Of a stretch of 64,000 nucleotides of DNA, positions 41,547-51,307 are shown in pieces (positions within the stretch are counted from its first letter, which is position 1; the number at the start of each line of letters is the position of its first letter). Under the pieces are notes generated by a model, which ran no database searches, had not been told where the DNA came from, and saw only the letters and a program-made list of their open reading frames with translations. Origin of the DNA: Ruminococcus flavefaciens (lineage in GTDB: Bacteria; Bacillota; Clostridia; Oscillospirales; Ruminococcaceae); contig CACYSQ010000003.1 of the NCBI GenBank assembly GCA_902777125.1, positions 1 through 64,000 on the forward strand, given 5' to 3'. Made by a program: the position numbers and the translations under genes.

Positions 41547-42749
41547 TCAGTCTACGAGTACCGGATCGAAGTCCTCCTCCCACGGAAGTCCCCACTTGTT
41601 GAGAGCCTCCATGAACGGATCGGGATCGAATTCCTCGATGTTGTAAACGCCGGCTTTCTTCCATGTACCGGTCATTATCATCATAGCGCCTATCATTGCG
41701 GGAACGCCGGTGGTATAGGAGATAGCCTGCGAGCCGACCTCCCTGTAGCACTCCTGATGGTCGCATATATTATATAGGTAGTAGTTCTTGTCCTTGCCGT
41801 CCTTTTTGCCGCGGAAGATGCAGCCGATGTTGGTCTTGCCGACCGTTCTCGGACCCAGTGATGCAGGGTCGGGAAGCACAGCCTTCAGGAACTGGAGAGG
41901 TACTATCTCCTTGCCCTCGTACATGATAGGCTCGATAGAGGTCATGCCGACGTTCTCGAGGCACTTGAGGTGTGTGAGGTAGCTCTGACCGAAGGTCATG
42001 AAGAAGCGTATGCGCTTGATGCCCTTGATGTTGAGCGCAAGGGACTCCAGCTCCTCATGGTGGAGGAGGTACATATCCTTCTCGCCCACTCCCTTGAAGT
42101 TGTAGACGCGCTTTATCTCCATGGGCTCAGTCTCGATCCACTTGCCGTTCTCGATGTAGCTGCCCTTTGCGGACACCTCACGGATATTTATCTCGGGGTT
42201 GAAGTTGGTAGCGAACGGATAGCCGTGGTCGCCGCCGTTGCAGTCGAGAATGTCGATGTAGTTTATCTCGTCGAACTGGTGCTTCATTGCGTATGCCGAG
42301 AAAACTCCGGTAACGCCGGGGTCGAAGCCGCTTCCGAGGAGGGCTGTTATGCCAGCCTTTTCAAACCTCTCGCGGTAAGCCCACTGCCACTTGTACTCGA
42401 ACTTTGCGGTATCAAGAGGCTCATAGTTCGCTGTGTCAACGTAATGGGTCTTGGTAGCGAGACAAGCGTCCATGATAGTGAGGTCCTGATAAGGAAGCGC
42501 AAGGTTCAGCACAACGTCCGGCTTGTAGCTGTTGATGAGAGCGATGAGCTCGTCAACGTTGTCGGCATTCACCTGAGCGGTCTCGATGACCGTCTTTGTG
42601 GTGGGCTGGAGCTTCTCTTTCAGCGCATCGCACTTAGACTTTGTACGGCTCGCGATCATGATGCCCTCAAATACCTCGCTGTTCTGGCAGCACTTGTGAA
42701 TAGCAACGGAAGCAACGCCTCCGCAGCCGATTATCATACATTTTCCCAT
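41547..42749 (-). CDS. Carboxynorspermidine/carboxyspermidine synthase
   Basis: The 400-residue enzyme of the saccharopine dehydrogenase family has the NADP-binding start MIIGCGGVASVAIHKC and the family blocks LNLALPYQDLTIMDACL, HYVDTANYEP, GFDPGVTGVFSAYA and ILDCNGGDHGYPF. The close match to CASDH enzymes and the nearby nspC support reductive condensation of putrescine (or diaminopropane) with aspartate semialdehyde to carboxyspermidine (or carboxynorspermidine). It is full length and follows GGAGG. Confidence 0.95.
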   Translation of the reverse strand: MGKCMIIGCGGVASVAIHKCCQNSEVFEGIMIASRTKSKCDALKEKLQPTTKTVIETAQVNADNVDELIALINSYKPDVVLNLALPYQDLTIMDACLATKTHYVDTANYEPLDTAKFEYKWQWAYRERFEKAGITALLGSGFDPGVTGVFSAYAMKHQFDEINYIDILDCNGGDHGYPFATNFNPEINIREVSAKGSYIENGKWIETEPMEIKRVYNFKGVGEKDMYLLHHEELESLALNIKGIKRIRFFMTFGQSYLTHLKCLENVGMTSIEPIMYEGKEIVPLQFLKAVLPDPASLGPRTVGKTNIGCIFRGKKDGKDKNYYLYNICDHQECYREVGSQAISYTTGVPAMIGAMMIMTGTWKKAGVYNIEEFDPDPFMEALNKWGLPWEEDFDPVLVD

Positions 42750-42763
42750 TTATAAAAACCTCC

Positions 42764-43312
42764 TTAAAGATTATAAGCGTCTTTTTTCTTATAGCATATG
42801 AACAGGACTGCACCTGCAAACAATGCCGAGACTACCGCAAGGATAGTGAAAAGCTTTGCGTACATACCGTCGGTGACCTCCTCTGCACGGGCAGTTTCGA
42901 GGATATCGCCCGGTTCAACGTCCGAGCTCTTCATGACCCTGTCGTAATCGGTGTCCCATTTTTTCTCATAGGCTACATTTATCATGTCGCCCTTTTTGTC
43001 GTCCGAACTGCGCGGAACATAGAAAGACATTGTCTGACCGCCCGCAAGTGTGACGTCCACCTTGCATACGCGGTAAAGATCAAGCACCGTGAGCGACTTG
43101 CAGTTCGTACCGTTGAGAGTCTTGAAGCCCTTTATCGGTACCGAAGCTACCGTATACCTATCCGGTTCTTTCATGTAGTCCTCATAGTCTCGGTTGACCC
43201 AGTCCTTGCCGAGCGAATTGTTCGCATAAGCAAACACCCCGGTTATGGCAGTTATAATGAGTGCCCCGATGAACAGGAGCTTCTGGAGCTTTGTCTGTAA
43301 AATTTTTCCCAT
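42764..43312 (-). CDS. Membrane protein of unknown function
   Basis: About 182 residues with an N-terminal helix (LLFIGALIITAITGVFAYA) and a C-terminal helix (LFTILAVVSALFAGAVLFICY), with about 110 hydrophilic residues between. I do not recognise a family. The start is either ATG 43312 or GTG 43324, the latter overlapping the stop of the previous gene (ATGTGAG). Position in the polyamine operon suggests co-expression, not a proven role. Confidence 0.75.
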   Translation of the reverse strand: MGKILQTKLQKLLFIGALIITAITGVFAYANNSLGKDWVNRDYEDYMKEPDRYTVASVPIKGFKTLNGTNCKSLTVLDLYRVCKVDVTLAGGQTMSFYVPRSSDDKKGDMINVAYEKKWDTDYDRVMKSSDVEPGDILETARAEEVTDGMYAKLFTILAVVSALFAGAVLFICYKKKDAYNL

Positions 43313-43320
43313 ATAATCTC

Positions 43321-43902
43321 TCACATATCACATTTGTCGTTTTCATCGTCATACCTGTTGTATTCCTCAACAGTGCTGATGTAATCTTCATCAGAATATC
43401 CGTCGTACCGTTTCTCCTCAGGCTTCCGGGAGCTTACACGCACCGGCGCACGGCTGGTTTCATTCCTGCCTCTCAAGATCGCAATGGCAAGCGGTATGAG
43501 CAGACCGAGAGAAGCTATCACCGCACCAACGATACTGAATACATGCGAAATGGTCTTTGTTGTGGTGTCGGCGGGAACAAAGAATACCTCGGGTGAATCA
43601 GGGTCGATGTACATTTCGACCTCCTCACCGACTTTGAACTGCGGCGGATATGAGCCGGAGCTGCTTTCCATCTTGTAACTCTTTCCATTATAATAGTATA
43701 GGAACACCGGAAAGACCGAATTGCTGTCACTACTGCTGCTCCGGACATTCTCGCACACTGTAGCAGTAAGCTTGTAGGTGCAGCGCTTTTCCATGTTTTT
43801 TCTCGTCTTACCTATTTTACTGCCTGTCGTGAAAAAGACAGCACCGAAGAGTATGACCGCTGCCGAAATTATGACGAGAACCTTATTATACCTTATCCTC
43901 AT
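43321..43902 (-). CDS. DUF3592-like membrane protein
   Basis: A 193-residue protein with two membrane helices (VLVIISAAVILFGAVFFTTG and VFSIVGAVIASLGLLIPLAIAI) and a small outer domain with FPVFLYYYNGKSYKMES, VGEEVEMYIDPDSPEVFFV, which resembles DUF3592. The acidic/Tyr-rich C-terminal tail is cytosolic. It overlaps speB by 4 bases. Confidence 0.75.
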   Translation of the reverse strand: MRIRYNKVLVIISAAVILFGAVFFTTGSKIGKTRKNMEKRCTYKLTATVCENVRSSSSDSNSVFPVFLYYYNGKSYKMESSSGSYPPQFKVGEEVEMYIDPDSPEVFFVPADTTTKTISHVFSIVGAVIASLGLLIPLAIAILRGRNETSRAPVRVSSRKPEEKRYDGYSDEDYISTVEEYNRYDDENDKCDM

Positions 43903-44750
43903 GACATTGCAAGGAGCATTTCCCTGATGACCTTGCAGGCAACTGCTGTTGATACTCCGCTCTGGTCATAGACCGGGCTCAGCTCGTTGACGTCGCAGCC
44001 TACTATATTTAGTGTGCTGCAAACGAGGGTGAGTGCTTTTCTGAGCTGTTCAAAGGTAACGCCTCCGGCTTCGGGAGTGCCTGTTCCGGGGAATACCGAC
44101 GGGTCAAGAACGTCAAGGTCAATGGTGAAGTAGACATTCTTCCCCTTCAGCCTCTCGACAACATCTTCCAGCCCGTCAAAGCTGAACTTGTGCATCTCGG
44201 TGTGCTCGCCTGCGAAACGGAACTCGTCCCTGTCGCCGCTTCTTATGCCGAACTGGAAAATGTGACCGTCCCCGACGAGCTCCCAGCATCTTCTGAGCAC
44301 ACAGGCGTGTGAAAGCTTCTGTCCGAGGTAGTCGTCACGCAGGTCAGCGTGAGCGTCAAAGTGAACGATATAGAGGTCGTCGAACTTCTCCTTGACCGCC
44401 ATTACCGAGCCGAGGGTGACGAGGTGCTCGCCGCCTATCATGAACGGCAGCTTGCCGTCTGTCAGTATCATGTCCGAACGCATCGCGATATCCGCGACCG
44501 CACGGTTCGTGCTTCCGAAAGGCAGCTCGATGTCTCCGCTGTCGAAGTAGCTGTAGTCCAGCATATCCCTGTCCTGATAGGGACTGTAGGTCTCGATGCC
44601 GAAGCTCTCGCTCCTTATCGCGGAGGGACCAAACCTCGTTCCGGGACGGAAGCTCGTGGTGCCGTCAAAGCCTGCGCCGAAAAGCACTATCTTAGCGTCA
44701 GCGTACTCACTGTCGCAGGCGATAAAGGTCTGTATATTCTTATTCAACAT
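43899..44750 (-). CDS. speB: Agmatinase
   Basis: The 283-residue ureohydrolase has the binuclear manganese ligands in GGEHLVT, FDAHADLRDDY (DAHxD), and TIDLDVLDPS (DxD). It hydrolyses agmatine to putrescine and urea, the step after arginine decarboxylase SpeA of the same operon. The start overlaps the speE stop by 11 bases. Confidence 0.93.
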   Translation of the reverse strand: MLNKNIQTFIACDSEYADAKIVLFGAGFDGTTSFRPGTRFGPSAIRSESFGIETYSPYQDRDMLDYSYFDSGDIELPFGSTNRAVADIAMRSDMILTDGKLPFMIGGEHLVTLGSVMAVKEKFDDLYIVHFDAHADLRDDYLGQKLSHACVLRRCWELVGDGHIFQFGIRSGDRDEFRFAGEHTEMHKFSFDGLEDVVERLKGKNVYFTIDLDVLDPSVFPGTGTPEAGGVTFEQLRKALTLVCSTLNIVGCDVNELSPVYDQSGVSTAVACKVIREMLLAMS

Positions 44751-45591
44751 CTTTCAGCAGCTCCTCCACATAGTTCGGCAGTGCGAACGCTCCGACATGG
44801 AGCCTTGAATTGTAATACTTCGTCTTGATGCCGAGCATATTCCACCTTGCGGCGTTGTAGTCGTTGGTAGGGTGGTACTTCTTCGAGGCGAAGCCGAAAA
44901 GCCAGTGTCCCGAGGGGTAGGTCGGGATATGCGCCTGATAGACCTTGCTTATCGGGAAGCTCTGGACTATCCTCTTGTGTGAGCGCTGCATAGCCGCAGC
45001 GTCCTCCGCATAGAACGGGCTTTCGTGCTGGTTGACCATGATTCCGTCCGCACGGAGGGCATTGAAGCAGCTTCCGTAGAACTCCTTTGTGAAGAGTCCC
45101 TCTCCGGGACCAAACGGATCGGTGGAATCGACTATGATAACATCGTATTTGTCTGTACAGCGGCGTATGAACTTCACGCCGTCCTCGTAGTAAACGTGTA
45201 CCCTCGGATCATCGAACCGGCAGGCTGTTGTCGGGAGATACTGCTTGCTGACCTCAACGACCAGCTCGTCTATCTCCACAAGGTCGATGCTCTCGACCGA
45301 GCTGTAGCGTGTCAGCTCGCGGACAACGCCGCCGTCGCCTGCACCGATAACGAGGATATTCCTCGGGTCAGGGTGAACCGCCATAGGCACATGAGTTATC
45401 ATCTCATGGTAGATGAATTCGTCCTTTTCGGTCAGCATCATGTACCCGTCAAGAGTGAGGAAGCGTCCGAATTCCTTGGAATCGAAAACGTCGATACGCT
45501 GGAATTCGCTGTTTCCGCTGTAGAGCTGATGATCGACCTTTATTGAGAATTTAACATTGGGAGTATGACGCTCCGTAAACCAAAGTTCCAT
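44740..45591 (-). CDS. speE: Spermidine synthase
   Basis: The 283-residue aminopropyltransferase has the SAM-like cofactor site (VIGAGDGGVVRELTRY), DLVEIDELVVEVSKQYLP, the catalytic VDSTDPFGPGEGLF and YPSGHW region. It moves the aminopropyl group from decarboxylated SAM (made by SpeD) to putrescine. It follows a small membrane protein gene and precedes speB. Confidence 0.96.
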   Translation of the reverse strand: MELWFTERHTPNVKFSIKVDHQLYSGNSEFQRIDVFDSKEFGRFLTLDGYMMLTEKDEFIYHEMITHVPMAVHPDPRNILVIGAGDGGVVRELTRYSSVESIDLVEIDELVVEVSKQYLPTTACRFDDPRVHVYYEDGVKFIRRCTDKYDVIIVDSTDPFGPGEGLFTKEFYGSCFNALRADGIMVNQHESPFYAEDAAAMQRSHKRIVQSFPISKVYQAHIPTYPSGHWLFGFASKKYHPTNDYNAARWNMLGIKTKYYNSRLHVGAFALPNYVEELLKDVE

Positions 45592-45606
45592 ATTATCCTC
45601 CGTTCC

Positions 45607-46101
45607 TTATTCTCCGTCCTTTTTGACGCCCTGCGGAGGAGGTCCGCCGGGAATATTGCCCTTCATGGCTATTTTGAGGTAAATGGGCGTGAAGATGAAT
45701 GCGAGTATGAAGCATACCACAAGACCTATCAGCAGTGAGCTGAGGAATGCGGGCAGAAATTTCATATCAACGTCGTGCTTCTTCGACATAATGTAGGCAT
45801 AGGATATCATCGCAAGGGTCATGATCGGAGTGAAGAAAACGTCCGTGATAAGGCTCTCAAGGCATCTTGCCCCGAGGCTTCCCCTTTCAAGCCCGCGCTT
45901 CTCGCAGGTATTGTGGGCGATCTGTCCTATCGGTACGAAATAGCCTATGATAAGGCAGATGACCGTGCTGATGATGAAGCTGATGATAAAACCGGGTATG
46001 GTAAAATGTCCTGACATGAGCGTTCCTATGAGAGACATACAGAAGCTCATCGTAACTCCCATCATAATGCTCATTTTTCTTCCTATTTTTTTCATATCCA
46101 T
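45607..46101 (-). CDS. Four-helix membrane protein of unknown function
   Basis: A 164-residue protein with four hydrophobic helices (about 10-30, 34-55, 88-108, 115-140) and a short Gly/Pro-rich cytosolic tail. It resembles small DUF2798-like membrane proteins, but I am not certain. An inner ATG at codon 3 is also possible. Its place between speA and speE suggests a link with polyamine or putrescine handling, which is inference. Confidence 0.75.
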   Translation of the reverse strand: MDMKKIGRKMSIMMGVTMSFCMSLIGTLMSGHFTIPGFIISFIISTVICLIIGYFVPIGQIAHNTCEKRGLERGSLGARCLESLITDVFFTPIMTLAMISYAYIMSKKHDVDMKFLPAFLSSLLIGLVVCFILAFIFTPIYLKIAMKGNIPGGPPPQGVKKDGE

Positions 46102-46116
46102 AGCAATACCTCCTTG

Positions 46117-47577
46117 TTAAATAAGAACATTCAGTCTCTCTATGTTTATGTCCTCGGTGCCTGTCATCTGACAGCCTTTTTCCTTGGCATACTTTATATA
46201 CTCTATTATCTCCGGAGTTATCAGCTCGCCGGGTGCGAGTATCGGTATTCCCGGAGGATAGCACATAACGAACTCAGTGCAGACATTTCCGGCAGCCTCG
46301 TCGAGCGGAAGCGAACGCTTCTCGGCGTAGAAAGCCTTTCTCGGCGTTTCAGCGACAATGGGGTTGATGTACTCCTGCGTGAGCATACCGGCGCCGGACT
46401 TTCCGAATCTGCGCTTTATCTCAGCCATTGCACTGATGAGACGCTCGATATCGCGTTTGCGGTCGCCGACCGACACATACGCGAGGATATTGCCGATATC
46501 GCCGAATTCTATCTGTATGTCGTACTCGTCCCTGAGAAGGTCATAGACCTCGATGCCGGCAAGTCCGAGCGGCAGCGTATGCACCGAGAGCTTCGACACA
46601 TCGAAATCGTAGATGCTGTCGCCGTTTATGAGTTCCCTTGAGAATGCGTAATATCCGCCGATCGAGTTTATCTCCTCGCGGGCGTACTCAGCCATTTCGA
46701 CGGTCTTCTCGAATATCTCCCTGCCGCAGAGTGCAAGCCTTTTTCGCGAAATATCGAGGCTCGAAAGCAGCAGGTACGATGCACTTGTGGTCTGGGTGAG
46801 GTTGACTATCTGCCGCATATAATCGGAGTTTATGCCCTTTCCCATGAGGAGGAAGGAGCTCTGCGTGAGACTTCCGCCGGATTTGTGCATACTCGCGGAA
46901 GCTATATCAGCTCCGGCAGCCATTGCCGATACCGGAAAGCCCTCGCCGAAATAGAAGTGCGTACCGTGAGCCTCGTCCACAAGGACGAGCATACCGTGGG
47001 CATGGGCAAGCCCGGTTATGCGTCTGAGGTCGGAACAAATGCCGTAATATGTGGGATTATTGACCATTATCGCCTTGGCGTCGGGATTATCCCTTATCGC
47101 CTGCTCGACCTGTTCAACGGACATTCCGAGAGCAATGCCGAGCTGATGATTTACGTCCGGATTGACATAGACCGGAACGGCTCCCGTGAGGATAATGGCA
47201 TTTATCGCGCTCCTGTGGACGTTTCGCGGCATGATAATCTTGTCGTCCTCCTTGCAGGCGTACATTATCATGCTCTGTACCGCGGAGGTAGTTCCGCCGA
47301 CCATGAAGAAAGCGTTTGCAGCACCGAAAGCCTGTGCTGCAAGCTCCTCGGCGTCCTTGATGACGGAAACGGGGTGGCAGAGGTTGTCCAGAGGCTTCAT
47401 GGAGTTGACGTCAACGTTCATGCAGTCCTCGCCCAGAAACTCCGTAAGCTCCATATTACCCCTTCCGCGCTTGTGACCGGGGACGTCAAAGGGGACTATC
47501 CTCATTCTCCGGAAGCGCCGCAAAGCCTCATATATCGGGGCATCGACCTGTGAAAGCTCAGTCATTTCCGTAAACAT
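46117..47577 (-). CDS. speA: Arginine decarboxylase (Orn/Lys/Arg decarboxylase family)
   Basis: The 486-residue PLP enzyme of the Bacillus SpeA type has [41 protein letters not shown] and the PLP-lysine [16 protein letters not shown]. With speB in the same operon, arginine is the most likely substrate (arginine to agmatine), although the family also holds lysine and ornithine decarboxylases. The start is ATG 47577 or 47565; both overlap the speD end, and neither has a perfectly spaced ribosome-binding site. Confidence 0.92.
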   Translation of the reverse strand: MFTEMTELSQVDAPIYEALRRFRRMRIVPFDVPGHKRGRGNMELTEFLGEDCMNVDVNSMKPLDNLCHPVSVIKDAEELAAQAFGAANAFFMVGGTTSAVQSMIMYACKEDDKIIMPRNVHRSAINAIILTGAVPVYVNPDVNHQLGIALGMSVEQVEQAIRDNPDAKAIMVNNPTYYGICSDLRRITGLAHAHGMLVLVDEAHGTHFYFGEGFPVSAMAAGADIASASMHKSGGSLTQSSFLLMGKGINSDYMRQIVNLTQTTSASYLLLSSLDISRKRLALCGREIFEKTVEMAEYAREEINSIGGYYAFSRELINGDSIYDFDVSKLSVHTLPLGLAGIEVYDLLRDEYDIQIEFGDIGNILAYVSVGDRKRDIERLISAMAEIKRRFGKSGAGMLTQEYINPIVAETPRKAFYAEKRSLPLDEAAGNVCTEFVMCYPPGIPILAPGELITPEIIEYIKYAKEKGCQMTGTEDINIERLNVLI

Positions 47578-48328
47578 TCCTTCCGCTGAATATTTCTATC
47601 ATCTCTCTCCTGAGAGCGTTAGTGATGTCGAGCCTGCTCCTCGGGGGAAGCTCGTGGACATCGGTATTGAACAGGTAATTCTGAAGGACAATGTCCTTTA
47701 TCAGCATCTTTGTGTGGAACATATTTGCCTGATATACGTTGATATCGACCGCATCGTACTTATCGAGAATGGAATCGTGGATATAGTTCTGTATCGAGGT
47801 GATATCGTGGTCGATGAAGAGCTTTTCGCCGTTGATATCCCTTGTGAAGCCGCGTACACGGTAGTCCATAGTGATTATATCGGAATCGAAGCTGCCGATG
47901 AGGTAATCAAGAGCGGTCAGAGGGGTTATCTTGCCGCAGGTAGCAACGTCGATGTCAACGCGGAAGGTCGCGATGCTCGTATCCGGGTGGTACTCCGGGT
48001 AGGTATGAACGGTAACGTGGCTCTTGTCGAGGTGAGCAACGGTCTCAGTACCTCCGGCAGGTATCATAGTATCGTCAGCGATAAGGAAGGTCGCGGAGGC
48101 TCCCTGCGGGTCGTAGTCCTGCCGGGAAACGCTGAGCACCTGTGCTCCTATCATCTCCGTAAGGTGCGTCATAATGTCAGTTATACGCTCTGAATTGTAC
48201 TGCTCGTCAACATAGGCGATATACTCCTGCTGAGCCTTCGGAGTCTTGGCATAACAGACATCGTATATATTGAAGCTCAGGGACTTTGTCAGGTTATTGA
48301 AGCCGTAAAGCTTTAGCTTATTTTCCAT
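47558..48328 (-). CDS. speD: S-adenosylmethionine decarboxylase proenzyme
   Basis: About 256 residues, the longer Escherichia-type class rather than the ~125-residue type common in Firmicutes. The self-cleavage motif is [13 protein letters not shown] (Ser becomes the pyruvoyl group), followed by [16 protein letters not shown]. It makes decarboxylated SAM for SpeE. The start at 48328 has GAGG 7 bases upstream. It is the first gene of the polyamine operon, directly after an intrinsic terminator in its leader. Confidence 0.95.
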   Translation of the reverse strand: MENKLKLYGFNNLTKSLSFNIYDVCYAKTPKAQQEYIAYVDEQYNSERITDIMTHLTEMIGAQVLSVSRQDYDPQGASATFLIADDTMIPAGGTETVAHLDKSHVTVHTYPEYHPDTSIATFRVDIDVATCGKITPLTALDYLIGSFDSDIITMDYRVRGFTRDINGEKLFIDHDITSIQNYIHDSILDKYDAVDINVYQANMFHTKMLIKDIVLQNYLFNTDVHELPPRSRLDITNALRREMIEIFSGRNVYGND

Positions 48329-48632
48329 ACACACACCTCATAATTACACATACCTTGAAATATAAAAAGCGCACAGGCTTTTTCAGCCTATGCGCGTAGT
48401 AAAATCTATGCGATCCGCACGGATATACTTTGGTTTCAGAGTCTATATAAGCAAGAAATTTCACCTTTTACTACTCTTATTGACCTTTCACAAGCTGATG
48501 AAAACTTATAAAAACGTATCGGACTCAGCCGAATCAATAAGGCAACAGAAGTTGCCAGCCGGCTCTGGATTGCGCTCTCTGATGAACGGCAGCCGGCGGT
48601 CTTGCTTTGAAACCGAAGCTTCTTTTGCAACT
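48329..48632 (-). promoter_or_regulatory. Attenuator-type structured leader of the polyamine operon
   Basis: About 300 bases from a strong promoter to speD with no credible gene. Minus-strand RNA pairings: GCCGGCU/AGCCGGC (591-597 with 558-564, all +48000) and GGCAAC-uucu-GUUGCC (541-556), then a perfect 9-bp long-range stem GUAGUAAAA/UUUUACUAC (466-474 with 396-404) that ends directly beside the terminator hairpin (369-395) and U5. This is the layout of a ligand- or translation-controlled attenuator. It shows no T-box (GGUGGNACCGCG), SAM or other riboswitch signature that I know. Confidence 0.65.
48364..48395 (-). terminator. Intrinsic terminator upstream of speD (attenuator)
   Basis: Minus strand: stem GCGCAUAGGC / GCCUGUGCGC (one U-G pair) with a 7-base loop, followed by UUUUU. 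It ends only 35 bases before the speD start, and I see no promoter between it and speD, so speD expression would require read-through. Confidence 0.85.
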
Positions 48633-48638
48633 TGTCTT

Positions 48639-48667
48639 ATTTTATCATATTTTGCCGTCAATGTCAA
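48639..48667 (-). promoter_or_regulatory. Strong promoter of the polyamine leader
   Basis: Minus strand: perfect TTGACA (48662-48667), 17-base spacer, TAAAAT (48639-48644). The -35 box lies inside the last codons of the yfhO-family gene. Start of transcription is expected near 48632. Confidence 0.85.
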
Positions 48668-51260
48668 GGGTTTTATTCAAATCCTTCACATTTTCTTTTC
48701 CGCGTCCGGTAATGCCGAACACGATGAGCAGCAGTACGGCAGCGATAACGCCTCCGAGCGAGATATAGGCGCCCTCCTTGTGCATGGGAGCGATATATTC
48801 GAGCTCGACCCTGTGCTCACCGGCGGATATCGGGAAGCCTATGAACGCAAGGTCAGTCCTGTAGTAATCGACCTCCTCGCCGTCCACCTTTATGCGGAAG
48901 CCCTTGTCGTAGGGTATCGTGAAGCAGAACCAGCCGTCCCTGCTGACGTTGATATTGCCGGAAATGCTGTCCCCTACCGGGTCGCCGCTGTCGATGATGA
49001 GGGCGTCCTTGTTGGAGGCTGCACCGGTTATCACGGATCCTTCCATAGTGTATGCCTCAAAGCCGGAAATATTATAGTAGCCGGGAGAAAATTCCATGTC
49101 AAGTCCCGTTACAGGCTCATCGGACGAGATGATATAGGAGAAAACATAGTTGCTATTGTTGTACTTCCACTTGGGGTCCGTGAGCTTGTTGCTGACGCCG
49201 TTTATTTTGAGTATGACGTCGGACTGATAAGCAATGTCGCCGATGCGGTTGTCCGCAAAAGCCGTAACTATCAGCACCTTGTCCACGACCGGCTCATCGA
49301 GCTCGACCCTCGCCTTCACCTTCTTCTTGCTGTTGATTGTGAAAAGGCGGTTTTTCAGTGTGATACCGTCATAGTCCGTGAGGTCGTTGAAGTCGATATC
49401 GAGCCTCTTGGTCCTGTCGGGCTTGACGCCCTCAGAATCGAATTTACGCGGCACGATGATGTTCGTGAGCAGCGCCTCCTGCTGGAGCTCATACTGCAAA
49501 CGCATGAACCTGTCCTTCGACATTACGTCCCCGCAGGCAAAGCCTATCGGCAGAGCGTTCGGGTTTTTCATGACCCTGTAGTCACCGTCGGAGGCGACCA
49601 GCGTTTCGCCGTAGAGGTCGGGGTCGTTCTTCGTGAGCCTGTACCGGCAGCCCATGAACGTGTTGAAAACTATATTGAGCGGCTGGAGGTGTACCGCATT
49701 GTTGCGCGTACCTATCTCGCTGCCCGAAGAATAGAAGCGGAAATCGCGGAAATACGGGTTCGATAGCGAGGAGTAGATGTTGGTCGTAAGGTAATCCGTC
49801 CTGTAGACCATGTTCACGGTGTTCTCACTGGTGCTGCCCTCCGCAAATCGGTATATACCCTCATCGCCGTCGAGAACGTCCTCCGCAAGCTCACGCGGAA
49901 CGCTGCTGTACATCTCGTCGAGGTCCTTTTTCTTCATCAGCGGGTCCATGAAACACAGCGATATGCTCACCGCAAACGAAATAACCGCCGTCAGAACAAG
50001 CAATATCTGCCTTTTGTTCTTCTTCGTGCATATCCTTATCGCTGTGAATATCAGGACAGTATCGGCTGCCGCAAAAGCGGTCTGCATACGGTTGTAGCCG
50101 CCGTCCGCGAACGAAAGCGCCATAACAGCAATAAACACCCACAAGACCGGTCTGACATTGACCTTGCCCTCGAGGTACCGTGCGAAGAACCTGCCGCAGA
50201 CTATCAGCATCAGCGGTATGAACGGTATGAAAGCCTTTCCGTCAACGTACATCGTGCCGTTGAAGATGTAGGCAACTCCCGGGAAAAGTACGCTTACCGC
50301 AAGAACTCCCGAAAGGAAGCGCTCGGAACGCGTTCCCCTTCTAACAAGTGCGATGACTGACACAACCACTATGCTGGTCAGACCTGCCGAGTAGGCACCG
50401 TAGAGTATCGTGCCGAGGTTGAGCGTGGGAACTATCAGCTCCTTTATCGAAACGCTCACGGAGGTCGAAGCTCTGCCGTGAACTATCGCCGCAAGCGACG
50501 GCAGCCATATACGCGCTGCACATACGCAGCCTATGAAGGCGAAAAGTATCTTCTTCCAGATCCTCGAAACGATGCCCTTGAAGCCGATCTCCGGTTCTTC
50601 CTCGAGGCACAGGAATATCATGTACAGTCCAACTGCGGCAAACGAGCCCACGCTGTAGTAGTAGCTCGTACACATTATGCAATAGGTCAGCAGCGAGACC
50701 AGTGCGAGCCTGACAACGCTGTCGCGTCCCCTGACGGTGAAGAAAAGTCCGAGCAGGAACGGGTAGTAGTTCACGAACATTATGTGCCTGTGGCTGTGGA
50801 GTATCACGGGTCCCGCAAACAGGAACATCAGCGCGAGCACAAGCGGTATCCCGCCGCTGAGATGCTTCCTGAACAGGAAGAATATCATTATTGACGAGAC
50901 AAGGACCTCCGCGATGCTGAGGAGCTGTATGTACAGAGCCATGCTCATTCCCGGCATGAAATAAGCCGGAATGTACAGTGGATTTGCTATGCCGTAGTAG
51001 GCGAAATTGTAGATATTCTGTCCTCCACCGAGCTGAAAGGCGAAGTCCGGATACTTGTCTTTTGTCTCGAAGAACCTCATTCTGAGGTATTCGGGTATCG
51101 CAAAATGCTGACAGTCCCAGTCTAAGGTCGAGCCCCAGACGCCCCCGCGGTTCACTATCAGCAGGTCAAATGCGATGATAAAGACAAAAGCTCCGGTCAG
51201 AAGCAATATAGCCGTAAGACCGGGTCTTCTGCCGTAAGCCTCCCTTATTTTCCTTATCAT
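48645..51260 (-). CDS. YfhO family membrane protein
   Basis: The 871-residue protein has about 12-13 membrane helices in the first ~450 residues, with the YfhO landmarks WDCQHFAIPEYLRMRFF, GPVILHSHRHIMFVNYYPFL and YFARYLEGK, then a large extracellular domain (about 460-840) and a last helix near the C-terminus. YfhO proteins are GT-C-like and take part in lipoteichoic or wall polymer glycosylation in Bacillus/Listeria; the substrate here is unknown. It is the gene immediately upstream of the polyamine operon, same strand. Confidence 0.9.
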   Translation of the reverse strand: MIRKIREAYGRRPGLTAILLLTGAFVFIIAFDLLIVNRGGVWGSTLDWDCQHFAIPEYLRMRFFETKDKYPDFAFQLGGGQNIYNFAYYGIANPLYIPAYFMPGMSMALYIQLLSIAEVLVSSIMIFFLFRKHLSGGIPLVLALMFLFAGPVILHSHRHIMFVNYYPFLLGLFFTVRGRDSVVRLALVSLLTYCIMCTSYYYSVGSFAAVGLYMIFLCLEEEPEIGFKGIVSRIWKKILFAFIGCVCAARIWLPSLAAIVHGRASTSVSVSIKELIVPTLNLGTILYGAYSAGLTSIVVVSVIALVRRGTRSERFLSGVLAVSVLFPGVAYIFNGTMYVDGKAFIPFIPLMLIVCGRFFARYLEGKVNVRPVLWVFIAVMALSFADGGYNRMQTAFAAADTVLIFTAIRICTKKNKRQILLVLTAVISFAVSISLCFMDPLMKKKDLDEMYSSVPRELAEDVLDGDEGIYRFAEGSTSENTVNMVYRTDYLTTNIYSSLSNPYFRDFRFYSSGSEIGTRNNAVHLQPLNIVFNTFMGCRYRLTKNDPDLYGETLVASDGDYRVMKNPNALPIGFACGDVMSKDRFMRLQYELQQEALLTNIIVPRKFDSEGVKPDRTKRLDIDFNDLTDYDGITLKNRLFTINSKKKVKARVELDEPVVDKVLIVTAFADNRIGDIAYQSDVILKINGVSNKLTDPKWKYNNSNYVFSYIISSDEPVTGLDMEFSPGYYNISGFEAYTMEGSVITGAASNKDALIIDSGDPVGDSISGNINVSRDGWFCFTIPYDKGFRIKVDGEEVDYYRTDLAFIGFPISAGEHRVELEYIAPMHKEGAYISLGGVIAAVLLLIVFGITGRGKENVKDLNKTLDIDGKI

Positions 51261-51307
51261 TATCTGCCCCTTATAATCATGATGTAATAAACAGAAACAA
51301 ACGAAAT

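Noticed and set aside
48436..48630. 64-codon frame in the speD leader as a leader peptide
   Set aside because: Begins with TTG without a ribosome-binding site within bases of the expected transcript start; the base-pairing pattern explains the region better.
48329..48632. T-box or SAM riboswitch in the speD leader
   Set aside because: No GGUGGNACCGCG T-box sequence before the terminator and no S-box core (compare the clear S-box before metK).
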